A stretch of DNA of 38,175 nucleotides from Helicobacteraceae bacterium (GTDB lineage Bacteria > Campylobacterota > Campylobacteria > Campylobacterales > Sulfurimonadaceae), in contig JALSLA010000081.1 of NCBI GenBank assembly GCA_026988515.1, positions 1 to 38,175 of the forward strand. Direction: 5' to 3'. The position numbers were made by a program, and so were the translations under genes. Shown one piece after another: positions 1 to 13,264 of this stretch. Under the pieces are notes generated by a model. The model was not told the DNA's origin and searched no databases. It saw only the letters and a list, made by a program, of their open reading frames with translations. How positions within the stretch are numbered: position 1 is the first letter of the stretch; each line of letters opens with the position of its first letter.

Positions 1-1746
1 AGCCTCTTGATAAAACTCATCTGCACCTTTTTTGGTAATAAACTCAATAATCGTTCTAACAGTATTATTACTCTTCTCTAATTTTTGATAAGATTTACTC
101 TCTTTTAACACTCTACTATAAATACTTTTTGGCTCTTTTATTTTTATGGTTTTGGTATCTATATCAACTCTTTTTCCAAAATTTGGATTTGCAAAATAGC
201 TCTGCTTATTGCTTACTAAAAAAATAAATTCACTATCAATAATCTCTCCTATCTTTGGCAAAGTAGCACTCATCACAATAAACTTGATATTAAAATATTT
301 AGCAAAACTATCAAGTATATAAACAATACTAGACCACAAATCAGGACTATAAGTCTGTATCTCATCTATTATCACAATAGAGTTAGCCAAGCGATGAAAA
401 ATATAGTTATCATCTTTGCTAACTCCTGTCAATATATCAAAAAACTTCACATGACTTAGCAAAGTAATTGGATAGTTCATAAACTGATTATCTAAAAAGT
501 TTGTTTTCTCATCTCCATAGATACCATCTTTTTCTATCTCTTTTTTGTCATTATATTTTGCTTTTGAGTGAAGTTGCACTATCTCACTACTGTCAAGATT
601 TAAAAGATTTTTTATTGAATCATAAGTTTGAGTAATGAGTGTCGTAAAGGGAAATACATAAAAAATCTTATTGATGCTTTTGTCTTTTTGAAGTATTTCA
701 ACTGCACTCATGATTGATATATTTGTCTTTCCTGCTCCTGTTGGGGCTTCGATGTAAAATAGATTTTTATTGGTTTTTTGTAAAAGATTTTCTCTAACTT
801 CTACAAAAAGTTTATTTCGTAATTCATTTAGATTATCCTTTGATTTTTCTTGCAGTTCATCAAAAGATTTAAAATCACAACTTTTTTTATTTTCAATACC
901 ATCTAAATATTGTTTGCTATAAAACTCTTTATAAATTTTATCTCTAAACTCATCATCTATCAACCCAAAAGTATTATAAACCAAATCATCTCTGTTTCCA
1001 TAGTTCATAAATTGAGCTGTGGCATAGTAGTCTGATATGATTAGCAGAGAAAAGAGAGATTTTGTGAGAATATGATAATTTTCACTTTTTCTAAAAGTCA
1101 TATTTTTTAAATGCTCAATCAAAACTTGGTGCATATTTTTATCTATATCTATGTTGAGCTTTTTTGTATAAGTAAATAAATCACTACATATTTCAACTCC
1201 TTCACTACCATTTATAAACTCTTTCCATGAAGATGCTAGTCCTGTATGATGTCGCCAAATTGTTAAAGAAAAATAGATACAGATACTTATCAACTCCAAT
1301 TTAATTTTTTTGTCTTGATGGTTTTGATTTATATATTGAAAACAACTCATCAAATATAAATAAGCACTTAAAATAGAATGTTTAGAATCTATACCATTGT
1401 TTATATTTTCAAAATTATCATTACTCATTTTATCTTTTTGAAAGTTCTCATTTATTTTGCCTATATCATGCCAATAGATAGCCTTTAAATAAAAAAGTTT
1501 TATGTCATTTTGTAATTGAATATTATTAGTTAATGATTGAATTATTTTATTAATATTGTTTTCGATTTTGTTATCTTGTATCAATTTAATAGCATATTTT
1601 AAAACCAAATCAGAATGAACCAAAAGAGTTTCTGATTCTGAATTGTCCTTTGATAGATGAGCTAAATAACTATCTACATTTTGTATCAATTTACTAAAAA
1701 CAAAAACATCACTTTTAATAACATCATCAAAACTTAATAAAAACAT
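1..1746 (-). CDS. cas3: CRISPR-associated helicase/nuclease Cas3 (HD + DExH helicase), C-terminus truncated by the window edge
   Basis: Not in the supplied ORF track because it runs off the left edge. Reverse-strand reading from ATG at 1746 gives MFLLSFDDVIKSDVF..., then an HD-like 'YWHDIGKIN', a Walker A-like 'IEAPTGAGKTNISIMSAVE' (~690-760) and 'IVIIDEIQTYSPDLW' (~330-385). Overlaps the cas5 3' end by 13 nt. Confidence 0.93.
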   Translation of the reverse strand, partial: MFLLSFDDVIKSDVFVFSKLIQNVDSYLAHLSKDNSESETLLVHSDLVLKYAIKLIQDNKIENNINKIIQSLTNNIQLQNDIKLFYLKAIYWHDIGKINENFQKDKMSNDNFENINNGIDSKHSILSAYLYLMSCFQYINQNHQDKKIKLELISICIYFSLTIWRHHTGLASSWKEFINGSEGVEICSDLFTYTKKLNIDIDKNMHQVLIEHLKNMTFRKSENYHILTKSLFSLLIISDYYATAQFMNYGNRDDLVYNTFGLIDDEFRDKIYKEFYSKQYLDGIENKKSCDFKSFDELQEKSKDNLNELRNKLFVEVRENLLQKTNKNLFYIEAPTGAGKTNISIMSAVEILQKDKSINKIFYVFPFTTLITQTYDSIKNLLNLDSSEIVQLHSKAKYNDKKEIEKDGIYGDEKTNFLDNQFMNYPITLLSHVKFFDILTGVSKDDNYIFHRLANSIVIIDEIQTYSPDLWSSIVYILDSFAKYFNIKFIVMSATLPKIGEIIDSEFIFLVSNKQSYFANPNFGKRVDIDTKTIKIKEPKSIYSRVLKESKSYQKLEKSNNTVRTIIEFITKKGADEFYQEA

Positions 1747-2525
1747 ATCACTTTTTCACCAACATTAAATAGATTTATTTTTTTTACAAACTCTGGATCA
1801 CTTGTCATTTTTGCATTAGTAAAGCTAAAATTTTCATATCTATACTGATTTAACTCATCTATCCCTATTGGCAACCTCTCAAAATAGTAAAAGTAGGTTT
1901 CACTCATAGAAGTATCAAAAGGGTCTCGTAATGCTTCACTCTTTTTCAATGCTTCATTACTTATATTTGGGAAAAGTGAATGGATTGAAAATTCATCTTC
2001 TAGTTCAAATATAGAAAAATCTTTATCTTTATCAAAACATTGAACTTTTTTAATAGTCAATCTAAATTCATTTTTACCCATATATGGAATATACTCATAC
2101 TCTACAGGTGTAGCAGATAGATATTTGTATAACTTTTTATGAGTTTCATTTGATAAATCTAATCCTATATAAATTTTATATTTAGGTTCAATTAAAGTTT
2201 GCTCAACAATATTTAAAGTTCCACCATCTTTATTGGCATATCCAACGGTATTGTTATACTTTATAATTCTCTTTTGAAAAACTCCTTTATTGCCATAGGG
2301 AACAATGCCTATAGGCAAATCCTGAAGCTCTTTATAAAACTCTGGATATCTATCACTTCCTTGTTGGCTATACCCTTTCAGTCCGATGATAGCACCCAAA
2401 ATTCCTAAGAGTGTTGGTTTTGGAATAATATTAAATGTAAAATAGACATCATTGACATCAGGTTTTTTAAACATTCCAAAATCAGCCTCTATATCAAAAG
2501 AGATAATTTTATCTATTTTGAACAT
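1734..2525 (-). CDS. cas5: CRISPR-associated protein Cas5 (type I-B-like)
   Basis: ORF 263 aa; N-terminal 'FDIEADFGMFKKPDVNDVYFTFNIIPKPTLLGILGAIIGLKGY' is a Cas5-type RAMP start; position between cas7 and cas3. Confidence 0.9.
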   Translation of the reverse strand: MFKIDKIISFDIEADFGMFKKPDVNDVYFTFNIIPKPTLLGILGAIIGLKGYSQQGSDRYPEFYKELQDLPIGIVPYGNKGVFQKRIIKYNNTVGYANKDGGTLNIVEQTLIEPKYKIYIGLDLSNETHKKLYKYLSATPVEYEYIPYMGKNEFRLTIKKVQCFDKDKDFSIFELEDEFSIHSLFPNISNEALKKSEALRDPFDTSMSETYFYYFERLPIGIDELNQYRYENFSFTNAKMTSDPEFVKKINLFNVGEKVICFY

Positions 2526-3665
2526 TTTTTAAGTTCCTTATCTGATACAATAGATTTCACACAAACTTTTTCAATATCAAATATCTCATCATCATAATCT
2601 AATTTAGTTGCATCAATATAAATCTCAACAGATTCAATTTTATCTTTTATACCATCTTCATTTAAAAGTGTTTTAACCTCTGATAAATCAAGTTTTCGCT
2701 TAAAGCTATCAAGTTGTGGCTCTACTTTGATAAGTGTGGTAAATGATGGCAACTGAATTTTTGCATCTTTATTTAATGTAACAAAAATAGAAAATTCATT
2801 TTCAACACCAATTTTAGAAGCACTATCAAGATAGCTTACACCTTTGTTAATTGCTTCTTTAAGCTTTTTTATATCTTCAGTTGTCAAATAACCTTGATTA
2901 TCTATTAGCTTTACTAAGTCTTCACTATTTTTAGGATTGATAGTAAAATTATGCAGATAATGCCCCTCTTCTAAAACAGTTTGATTGCCAATGGTTGTCT
3001 GTTGGCTATCATCTGATGATTCATTAGAATTTCTAAATGGACTAGTTATATCTTCTGTAAAGATATTATTTTCAGCATAAATATTAAGCCCATGGGTTAT
3101 TTGAGCATTACCATGAATAGAGATATTTCCCTCTTTACTTGCAAAAGTTGCACCAAATAGTTTAATGTCAATGGCTTTAAAAAGATTCTGTAAAATTGGT
3201 ACTCTTTTAATATCTTCTGGCTTATGACCAATAATATGAAAATTGATTTTATTATCAATATTTTTTTGTAATAAATAGTTATTATTGATAGATTGAACTA
3301 TCACATAACCCTCATTTTCATTAATAAATTTATCAACCTCCTCTTTTATTCTTGGAAAATATTTATCATCTTTTTCTTTAGCTTTCTTTTTAATTTCACT
3401 TTTTAATGGATATGCCCCAAACAATTCAATATAAGTCTCATCAATATCAAGAGGTTGCATATTTTCTCTTTTATATCTTGTTGTATAAAAAACTATATTT
3501 TCATTATCTCCTTTGAGATAATTTCTTATACAATATTTCAAAGCTTTATCCGTCGCATAAACCACACCATTTGGCAAAGTTCTAGGACTTCCTGTAAAAT
3601 CTGCATTATAGTTTGCAACAACCGATTTAACTAAAACTGCACCAAAAACCCTATTTTCAAATCTA

Positions 3666-3676
<11 letters not shown>
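2513..3676 (-). CDS. cas7: CRISPR-associated protein Cas7 (type I-B-like backbone subunit)
   Basis: ORF track 2513..3739; likely true start is M22 (MKNNRFENRVFGAVLVKS..) at 3676. 'ANYNADFTGSPRTLPNGVVYATDKALKYCIRNYL' and operon position support Cas7. Confidence 0.85.
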
Positions 3677-6421
<2,745 letters not shown>

Positions 6422-6437
6422 TTTACTCATTATAAAA

Positions 6438-6449
6438 TTTACATGTAAA
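6438..6449. repeat. Iterated palindrome TTTACATGTAAA (perfect)
   Basis: Exact match, intergenic, just downstream of the RND stop codon and 68 bp upstream of cas6. Confidence 0.9.
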
Positions 6450-9400
6450 TCAGTTCTGATCCCTCAGGCGTTTACGAAACACCACGGCATAGAGCAGCGG
6501 TACAAAAACAAGATTCAGTACGGTAGCCCAGATAATGCCAAATCCCAGTGATACCGCCATAGGCTGTAATATCATTGCCTGACCCGACGCAAAGAAAATG
6601 AGGGTCGAAAGCCCTAAAACTGTTGTTATGGAGGTCAGCAGTATGGGGCGCAATCGGGTGCGTGCAAGCTGCATGAGCTCTTCGGAACTGGTTGCTTTTT
6701 TAATAAAACTTACCATAATCAGTCCGTCATTGACCACAACCCCCATAAGTCCGACTACACCGAGCATTCCGGGCATTGTCATATTCAATCCCATCATAAA
6801 GTGTCCGACCAGAACACCCAGCAGTACAAGCGGAATGGTACTTAATACAATCAGTGATAGTTTCAGCGAGTCAAAAAGCCACACCAGTGTCATTAAAATT
6901 AATATAATGGCGGCAATCGCCGCTTGAGTCATCTCACGTTGCGTCTTGGCGTTCTCCTTCTGTTCACCTTTAATATCGACGTGGTAGCCCTCCGCTTTCA
7001 GCGTTTTCAATGTAGGCTCGAGCTGCTGCATCAGTTCGTCTGAGGTGGTTTGCTTTTTATCGAGTGATGCAAATACCGAGCGGATCCGTTTACTGTTCTC
7101 TTTGTTAATTGCCACAAACGAGTGCTCAAACATAAAATCGGCAACGTCACGCAGTGCAATAAGCTGCGTTGTTCCGGGAACCTGCACTTCAAAACTATAG
7201 ATGGACTCGAGCGTATCTTTCTGTTTGCCTTCAATCCGGATGCGCACGAGACCATCGCTGTTAAACATTTTGCCGTATTCTCCTTTTAAATAATACGATC
7301 GCAGCTGAGCGTTTAAGACCTGCTCGTTAAAGCCCAGTTTTTGCCCATACGCATTCACACGCAGCTTGAGCTCTTTCTCGCCAATATCGGCATCGTCGGA
7401 AATGTCGTGAACTCCCGCAACTTTGCCGAGTGCATCTTCTAACTGTTGCAGACCCTTCACAAGCTCCGTATCGCTTTTACCACTGAGTGCAATTTCGACA
7501 TCATGCGCCACTACACCCGTACCTGCGGTGGTGACGCTGAGTTCTTCAAAAAGCGGTTTACCCGATTCCTGAAGTGCTTTAAGCGGCTCTAGCCATTCAC
7601 GAACCCGATCACTAATCTCGAGTGCCGGCGTATGCCGCTTAAGCACTTCACCGTCATACTCTACCGAGAGAATGGGGTTAATGTACTTGTTAAAGAAGTT
7701 ATCGGGTGCACGCTCATGCAGGTCAATAAATATCTGAAACAGATTCTCGTTAAGCTCCGCTCTGTTTTTGGCATCCATCCGCATACCGATGACCGACGTC
7801 ACCGACGAGACATCTTCGTCGTCAAGACGTTCTAAAAGAATAGCCTCTATTTTATTGACAATGGCTTCGGTATCGTACAGATCATTGTTAATATTAACCT
7901 TTCCACTCACATAGACCTGTGTCACGTCAAAATCGGGAAAGAGCTGAAATTTAGTGCTTTTTGCCAGAACGACCGTCGCCGATACTATCAGTGCCGCCAT
8001 CAGAACCAGCGAGAGAATACGCCGCTTAAATACAGTATGCAGTACCGTATCGTACCAGCGCCATAAATGTTGCCAAATGCTGTGCGTCATGTGGGTATCT
8101 TTACGAACCCGAAGCAGCTGGTAAGAGTGCAACGGCAAAAAATAGAACGCTTCAAACAGTGAACTAATCAGTAAAATAGAGATCATCACCGGCAAAATTT
8201 TAATGAACGTTCCCATCTCACCGGTAATGAGCAGTAGCGGCAAAAAGGCAAATACCGTGGTCATCGTCGCCGTCAACACTGCCGGAAACATCTCCAGTGA
8301 GCCGACAATAGCCGCCTCACGACGGCTTTTCCCCTCTTCAAGATGACGGTAGATGTTTTCTGCAACGACAATAGCTTCATCGACCAGCATGCCCAACGCA
8401 ATGAGTGCGCCTAAGAGCGAGAGCATATTTAGGCTGTAGCCAATGTAATTTGTTGCAATGAGCCCTATCATAAAACTCATAGGAATACCCATTGCCACAA
8501 CCAACGCAATCCCACGATTAACAAAAATAAGCATGGCTAAAAAAACCAGCATCAGCCCAAAAACAATGTTGGCAAACACGGTATTGAGACGGTTTTTTAT
8601 CCATACCGACGTATCGGTATAAATCGCAAACCTAATATGAGGATACTTCGCTTCATACGCTTTCATTACCTTACGAATCTCTTTAACCAGTGCAATAGAG
8701 TTCCCCGTTTTCGCTTTGTTGATATTGAGCGAAATATTTTTTAGACCGTTGTAGTGCGAAAGTTCCGTCTCGTCACTCAACTCGAAAGAGATCTCGGCGA
8801 TATCGCCAAGACGTAACCGTTTATCACCTACGGTAATAAGGGTCTCTTCCAATGCCGACTGCTCTTTTTCACCGTTATAGGTACTAATATAAAGATGTTC
8901 ACCCCGCTCTTTAATGGTACCGATGGGAAAGATGGAACTGAGGTTTTGCAGTGCACCGATCACCAGATTAATATCGAGAGAGAGCGCACGGACTTTCTCT
9001 TCATTCAAACGAATGACCAGCTCTTCATCCGCATCGCCGCGAATGGTAATGTCGCTTAAATCTTTAAAAGCGCTCAACGAGCTTTTTAATGCATCGGCAT
9101 AGCCTAACAACTCGCGCTTCGGAACATCACCGGCAATGGCAATGAGTACCAGCGGAATAGCATTTACATGTATTTTTGCAATCGGTTCGTTCATATCTGA
9201 AGGCAGATCGCGCTTGACTTTGGAGATGACATCTTTAACGTCGTTGAGTACGCTGATATTGTCCGAACCCGGTTTAATGTCAATCATTATTGCAAAGACA
9301 CCGTTTTTTATGGTCGTCTTAATATCTTCGAGGGCATTAATGTTTTTAAGATCGTCTTCAATATTTTTGACCGCCATCTTATCGAGTACGTCGGCACTCG

Positions 9401-9566
9401 CACCGGCATACACGCCGCTGATGCTAATTTTGTCCATCTGCACCGGCGGAAAAATCTCTTTGGGAATATTAATGTAAGCAAAGATAGAAAGCAGCATAAT
9501 AAAAACCATAAACATGTGGTTTAAAAGCGGTTTGTCAATGGCAAATTCAATAAAACGTCGTATCAA
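6450..9566 (-). CDS. Efflux RND transporter permease subunit (AcrB/HAE family)
   Basis: 1038 aa; 'MIRRFIEFAIDKPLLNHMFMVFIMLLSIFAYINIPKEIFPPV' and the duplicated RND membrane architecture with 'GALIALGMLVDEAIVVAENIYRHLEEG'. Confidence 0.93.
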   Translation of the reverse strand: MIRRFIEFAIDKPLLNHMFMVFIMLLSIFAYINIPKEIFPPVQMDKISISGVYAGASADVLDKMAVKNIEDDLKNINALEDIKTTIKNGVFAIMIDIKPGSDNISVLNDVKDVISKVKRDLPSDMNEPIAKIHVNAIPLVLIAIAGDVPKRELLGYADALKSSLSAFKDLSDITIRGDADEELVIRLNEEKVRALSLDINLVIGALQNLSSIFPIGTIKERGEHLYISTYNGEKEQSALEETLITVGDKRLRLGDIAEISFELSDETELSHYNGLKNISLNINKAKTGNSIALVKEIRKVMKAYEAKYPHIRFAIYTDTSVWIKNRLNTVFANIVFGLMLVFLAMLIFVNRGIALVVAMGIPMSFMIGLIATNYIGYSLNMLSLLGALIALGMLVDEAIVVAENIYRHLEEGKSRREAAIVGSLEMFPAVLTATMTTVFAFLPLLLITGEMGTFIKILPVMISILLISSLFEAFYFLPLHSYQLLRVRKDTHMTHSIWQHLWRWYDTVLHTVFKRRILSLVLMAALIVSATVVLAKSTKFQLFPDFDVTQVYVSGKVNINNDLYDTEAIVNKIEAILLERLDDEDVSSVTSVIGMRMDAKNRAELNENLFQIFIDLHERAPDNFFNKYINPILSVEYDGEVLKRHTPALEISDRVREWLEPLKALQESGKPLFEELSVTTAGTGVVAHDVEIALSGKSDTELVKGLQQLEDALGKVAGVHDISDDADIGEKELKLRVNAYGQKLGFNEQVLNAQLRSYYLKGEYGKMFNSDGLVRIRIEGKQKDTLESIYSFEVQVPGTTQLIALRDVADFMFEHSFVAINKENSKRIRSVFASLDKKQTTSDELMQQLEPTLKTLKAEGYHVDIKGEQKENAKTQREMTQAAIAAIILILMTLVWLFDSLKLSLIVLSTIPLVLLGVLVGHFMMGLNMTMPGMLGVVGLMGVVVNDGLIMVSFIKKATSSEELMQLARTRLRPILLTSITTVLGLSTLIFFASGQAMILQPMAVSLGFGIIWATVLNLVFVPLLYAVVFRKRLRDQN
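9163..9174. repeat. Iterated palindrome, variant TTTACATGTATT
   Basis: Core TACATGTA inside the RND CDS (codes I-H-V on minus). Confidence 0.8.
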
Positions 9567-9711
9567 AAAGGAGACCTTGCAGTTTTGTAGTCGTACAATA
9601 ATATGGTGCTATTATACTTTGCTAAAATTAATTTACTTCCAATCAATCGACTTACTTAGCGGCAAGCGTACGATTTTAAAATTCATCATTTCCTTGCTCT
9701 TACAAACAGCT

Positions 9712-9996
9712 CTAAAAAAGCGTATCTAAAATCTGGTTTTTAAAACGGATTGCCTCAACTTGTGAGGTAATGACTCTGTTCTCCTCTTTAAGCGCATTAA
9801 ATTCTCTTTTAAGCACGGCAATATCACGACTTTTATAGTAGATCTGGTTTTGTATGTAGATTTTCGGAAATGCTACAAGCAGCAATATAGTAACACACAA
9901 AAGCATTCCGATCAAATAGCGTATGCCCATTTTTCGTGACGGTACAATGACCGGATCTACCTCTTCTAATATGGCGTTTTTATCACTCACGTTCAT
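9712..9996 (-). CDS. FtsL-like small bitopic division protein
   Basis: 94 aa; one TM helix followed by a coiled-coil-like segment (LKREFNALKEENRVITSQVEAI); overlaps the rsmH 3' end, as expected for ftsL in a dcw cluster. Confidence 0.65.
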   Translation of the reverse strand: MNVSDKNAILEEVDPVIVPSRKMGIRYLIGMLLCVTILLLVAFPKIYIQNQIYYKSRDIAVLKREFNALKEENRVITSQVEAIRFKNQILDTLF

Positions 9997-10951
9997 TGTC
10001 CATTATAAAAATTCGCATTTTAGCACTACGACTTCGCGGATTCTCCCGCAACTCCTCTTCTTGTGCCGTAATGGGTTTTTTGGTACGTATCGTACCCACG
10101 GCATGATGATTGCCGCAAACACATCGCATGGCATCGCTCGGACAGATACAGCTCTTACTCCAACGTGCAAACTGCTGTTTCACAATGCGATCTTCAAGCG
10201 AATGAAATGAAATAATTGCCACCTTCGCACGGGACAGGCGCAATGCTTCAATGGCACGTAAAAGATCTCGAAGCTCACCGAGCTCATTATTGACTTCAAT
10301 ACGTATGGCTTGCATCACCAATGTAGCCGGATGAATTTTTTTCCCTCGGGGTGCATACGGTTTTATGGCTTCGGCAAGCTCTTTTGCCGAATAAAAAGGT
10401 CGTCTCTGTACAATGACCGATGCCATTTTACGGTAGTTTCGCAACTCTGCATAATCACGTAACACCCGCTCAAGTGCATCTTGAGAATAGTCATTGACGA
10501 CATCGGCCGCACTAAGTGGTGCATCAGGGTTCATGCGCATATCGAGATGGTCACTTTCATATGAAAAGCCTCGCTCTTTGAGATCAAGCTGTAGTGACGA
10601 CACGCCGATATCGGCTAAAATACCACAAACATTTTCAGCGCCCACATCGGCAACGACATCTGAGATAACCGATGCAAAGCGCCCTTTGACAATTCTAACG
10701 CGCTCACCAAAAGGGGCAAGCCGCTCTGTGGAAAATTCAATGGCGCTCTGATCCTGATCGATACCGACAAGCGAAATACCGGGATTTGCTTCTAATATTA
10801 AAGCGCTGTGTCCTCCATACCCCAATGTACAGTCAATCATCACACCGCTCTGCATACCGCTAAAGCACTCGGAAACTTCACGGTACAATACCGGTATATG
10901 GGGGCTGTTTCGCACAATAACCTCAATTATTTTTTTACATGTATTATACAT
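9983..10951 (-). CDS. rsmH: 16S rRNA (cytosine(1402)-N(4))-methyltransferase RsmH
   Basis: 'SPHIPVLYREV...DCTLGYGGHSALIL', 'GILADIGVSSLQLDLKERGFSY', 'ISFHSLEDRIVKQQF', 'NPRSRSAKMRI'. Confidence 0.97.
   Translation of the reverse strand: MYNTCKKIIEVIVRNSPHIPVLYREVSECFSGMQSGVMIDCTLGYGGHSALILEANPGISLVGIDQDQSAIEFSTERLAPFGERVRIVKGRFASVISDVVADVGAENVCGILADIGVSSLQLDLKERGFSYESDHLDMRMNPDAPLSAADVVNDYSQDALERVLRDYAELRNYRKMASVIVQRRPFYSAKELAEAIKPYAPRGKKIHPATLVMQAIRIEVNNELGELRDLLRAIEALRLSRAKVAIISFHSLEDRIVKQQFARWSKSCICPSDAMRCVCGNHHAVGTIRTKKPITAQEEELRENPRSRSAKMRIFIMDNERE
10934..10945. repeat. Iterated palindrome, variant TTTACATGTATT
   Basis: Core TACATGTA at the 5' end of rsmH (codes N-T-C-K). Confidence 0.8.
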
Positions 10952-10988
10952 TATAACAGCTTAAAACATATTAGTGTACAATATGCCC

Positions 10989-11582
10989 ATGAATAAAAAA
11001 CGCATTAAAAAACAGCTCGGCTCTTTAGCGCTCTCACTGTTTCGAAAAGATTTTTTCGGTATCTACCACGGCTCTATTTCGGCTCGTATTGAATCCAACC
11101 TCTTCGTCATTAACAGCAAAGAGGCCATTTTTGACGACATTGCCGAACATACGCTACTGGAACTCTACTTTAACAAAGATTATCGCTGGAAAAATGCCAG
11201 CTATGATGCCGAAATACATAAAAGCATCTATCAGCAAAACAGCGATGCCAAATTCATTACGTTTACAATGCCCCCGTTTACCACTGCCTATGCGCTTACG
11301 CACGATATTATTATTCCTCAGGACTATTTTGCATCTCAAGAGCTCGGTACTATTTCTGTCTATGACCCCAAAGAGTTTGACGACTGGTACGATCGCGCCG
11401 TTAGTGCCATTCCGCACTACTTTTCGCATCACGACACCAATATCATTATTATGAGAGGTTATGGTATTTATGCATTCAACAGAGACCTCTATGAGATGGC
11501 AAAGCAGTTGGCAATTTTAGAGAAAAGCTGTCGTCTTTTAATGCTCAACAGCAATACCTCTCTTTACGATATAGATAACTGA
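10989..11582 (+). CDS. Class II aldolase/adducin-like protein
   Basis: 202 aa ORF (track start 10974; likely start MNKKRIKK at 10989); 'YHGSISARIESNLFVI...AEIHKSIYQQNSDAKFITFTMPPFTTAYA' resembles the class II aldolase fold. Confidence 0.65.
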   Translation: MNKKRIKKQLGSLALSLFRKDFFGIYHGSISARIESNLFVINSKEAIFDDIAEHTLLELYFNKDYRWKNASYDAEIHKSIYQQNSDAKFITFTMPPFTTAYALTHDIIIPQDYFASQELGTISVYDPKEFDDWYDRAVSAIPHYFSHHDTNIIIMRGYGIYAFNRDLYEMAKQLAILEKSCRLLMLNSNTSLYDIDN

Positions 11583-11795
11583 TTGTTTGTTTTACAAACG
11601 AAAGCATGCTCTAAATGAAACCGTAAAATACCCGTTTTCCAAGCCTTTTTCCCGATTTTTTATCGTATTTACTAACATCATTGCTACACTATGTTACAAT
11701 TTGCAAAAGAAGATAGAATTTATTATAAACATTAACCAATATTTATGTTAAAATACAGTCATATTTATATCTAGCTCTTTAAGGTTCGTACAACA

Positions 11796-13262
11796 ATGAT
11801 TACATGGATGCAACGTCACAAAAAATATCTCATCATTACGATGTGGATCTCTACCATCGCATTTATTGGAGCGGGGTTTGTCGGTTGGGGACAATACAGT
11901 TACGGAGACAAAGCTTCCGCCATTGCCAAAGTCGGTGATGTTCCCATTTCGAATGCCGATTTACAAAAAAGCTACAGCAGGCTCTACGCGCAGTATGCGC
12001 AAATTTTTCAAGGTAATTTTGATGAAGAAAAAGCCAAACAGTTCGGGTTACAAAAACAGGCCATGCGACAGCTCATTGACGAAGCGCTCATGCTAAACCT
12101 TGCGCAATACTACAACCTTCGTATCAGCGATGAGGAGCTTTTAAACGAAATTACAACGCAAAGCGTCTTTCAAAACAACGGAACATTTGACAAAGAGATC
12201 TATCAAAAAACACTCAAGCAAAATCATCTCACCACGAAAAGCTACGAGGATGACGTTCGAAAGTCAATGTTAATTCAGAAACTTCTCTCGCTCTTTGCTC
12301 CAAAGGCGCTCCCGCTTGAAGAGGAGTTGTTAAGCAGTGCCCTTGGCATAGAAGATACTATCGGCTACAAAATCCTCAATGCCGACATGGTCGAAGTCAC
12401 CCTTTCGGATGAGCATTTAAAACAGTATTGGGAAGCTCATAAAAACGAATACATGACCCTACCGCAATATAATACATCACTCGTCAGACAAGAACGTATT
12501 GCGTCCAATGCCACAGAGGGCGAATTGCAGACATACTACAAAGAAAACAAACATGACTTTAAAGATAGCGAAGGTGCTATTATGGATTTTGAAGCAGCCC
12601 GGCCGCAAGTAGTAGCCGCTCTTGATGACAAAGCAACAAAAAAAGCTGCGCTTAAGAAATATATTGACTTTAAAAAAGGTAAACTCGACCCGTCAATTGC
12701 CGTGGAGCATGTAGCCGTTGACAGTTCCAGCAGTCTGTTTGGTCAAGAGATATTTAAAGAGATTACCGAACTGAGCATACAAAAACCATTTTTAAAACCT
12801 CGTAAAGTGGGTGATGCCTACGTTATGGTTAAGCTTGAAAAGGTTGTGGAACCTCAAGTCAAAAGTTTTACTGACGCAAAAGCGGCGGTCACAGCAGCTT
12901 ATAAGGCCCATAAAACAGCAACACTGCTTCAAGAGCTTGCAACAACGACACTCGACAATTTCTCCGCTGAACACACTGTGACTACAACGCGAGAAAAAAC
13001 GCCGGATATTGACGGTTTGAGTCCGGAAGAAGCTACACTCTTTGTTAACGCAGTTTTTGACAAACAGGACAAACGGGGATTTGTCACATTAAATAATGAA
13101 AAAATCGCCCTGTACGATATTTTGGAACAAAAATTGCTTAACACATCTATAACAGATCAGGAAAAAAACGTTATTCAACTTAAAGATGCATTACTCAATC
13201 AAGGACTGATTCAAGAGCTTGAAAGTAAGTATCCTGTAGAAATGTATGTGAAAGGACTGTAG
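11796..13262 (+). CDS. PpiD/SurA-like peptidylprolyl isomerase-type periplasmic chaperone
   Basis: N-terminal TM anchor followed by SurA-N-like 'AIAKVGDVPISNADLQKSYSRLYAQYAQIFQGNFDEEKAKQFGLQKQAMRQLIDEALMLNLA'. Confidence 0.85.
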   Translation: MITWMQRHKKYLIITMWISTIAFIGAGFVGWGQYSYGDKASAIAKVGDVPISNADLQKSYSRLYAQYAQIFQGNFDEEKAKQFGLQKQAMRQLIDEALMLNLAQYYNLRISDEELLNEITTQSVFQNNGTFDKEIYQKTLKQNHLTTKSYEDDVRKSMLIQKLLSLFAPKALPLEEELLSSALGIEDTIGYKILNADMVEVTLSDEHLKQYWEAHKNEYMTLPQYNTSLVRQERIASNATEGELQTYYKENKHDFKDSEGAIMDFEAARPQVVAALDDKATKKAALKKYIDFKKGKLDPSIAVEHVAVDSSSSLFGQEIFKEITELSIQKPFLKPRKVGDAYVMVKLEKVVEPQVKSFTDAKAAVTAAYKAHKTATLLQELATTTLDNFSAEHTVTTTREKTPDIDGLSPEEATLFVNAVFDKQDKRGFVTLNNEKIALYDILEQKLLNTSITDQEKNVIQLKDALLNQGLIQELESKYPVEMYVKGL

Positions 13263-13264
13263 GT

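Noticed and set aside
6598-6927. Plus-strand ORF (109 aa) antisense to the RND gene, plus similar ORFs at 9136..9477, 8914..9102 and 7632..7835
   Set aside because: Shadow ORFs opposite a clearly supported RND CDS; low-complexity Ser/Thr/Ile composition and no recognisable domain.
11154-11432. Minus-strand ORF within the class II aldolase-like gene, and overlapping frame 11089..11454
   Set aside because: Alternative frames of a better supported CDS.
11585-11599. GTTTGT-TTT-ACAAAC hairpin after the class II aldolase-like gene
   Set aside because: Only a 6-bp AT-rich stem with no following T-tract; too weak to call a terminator.
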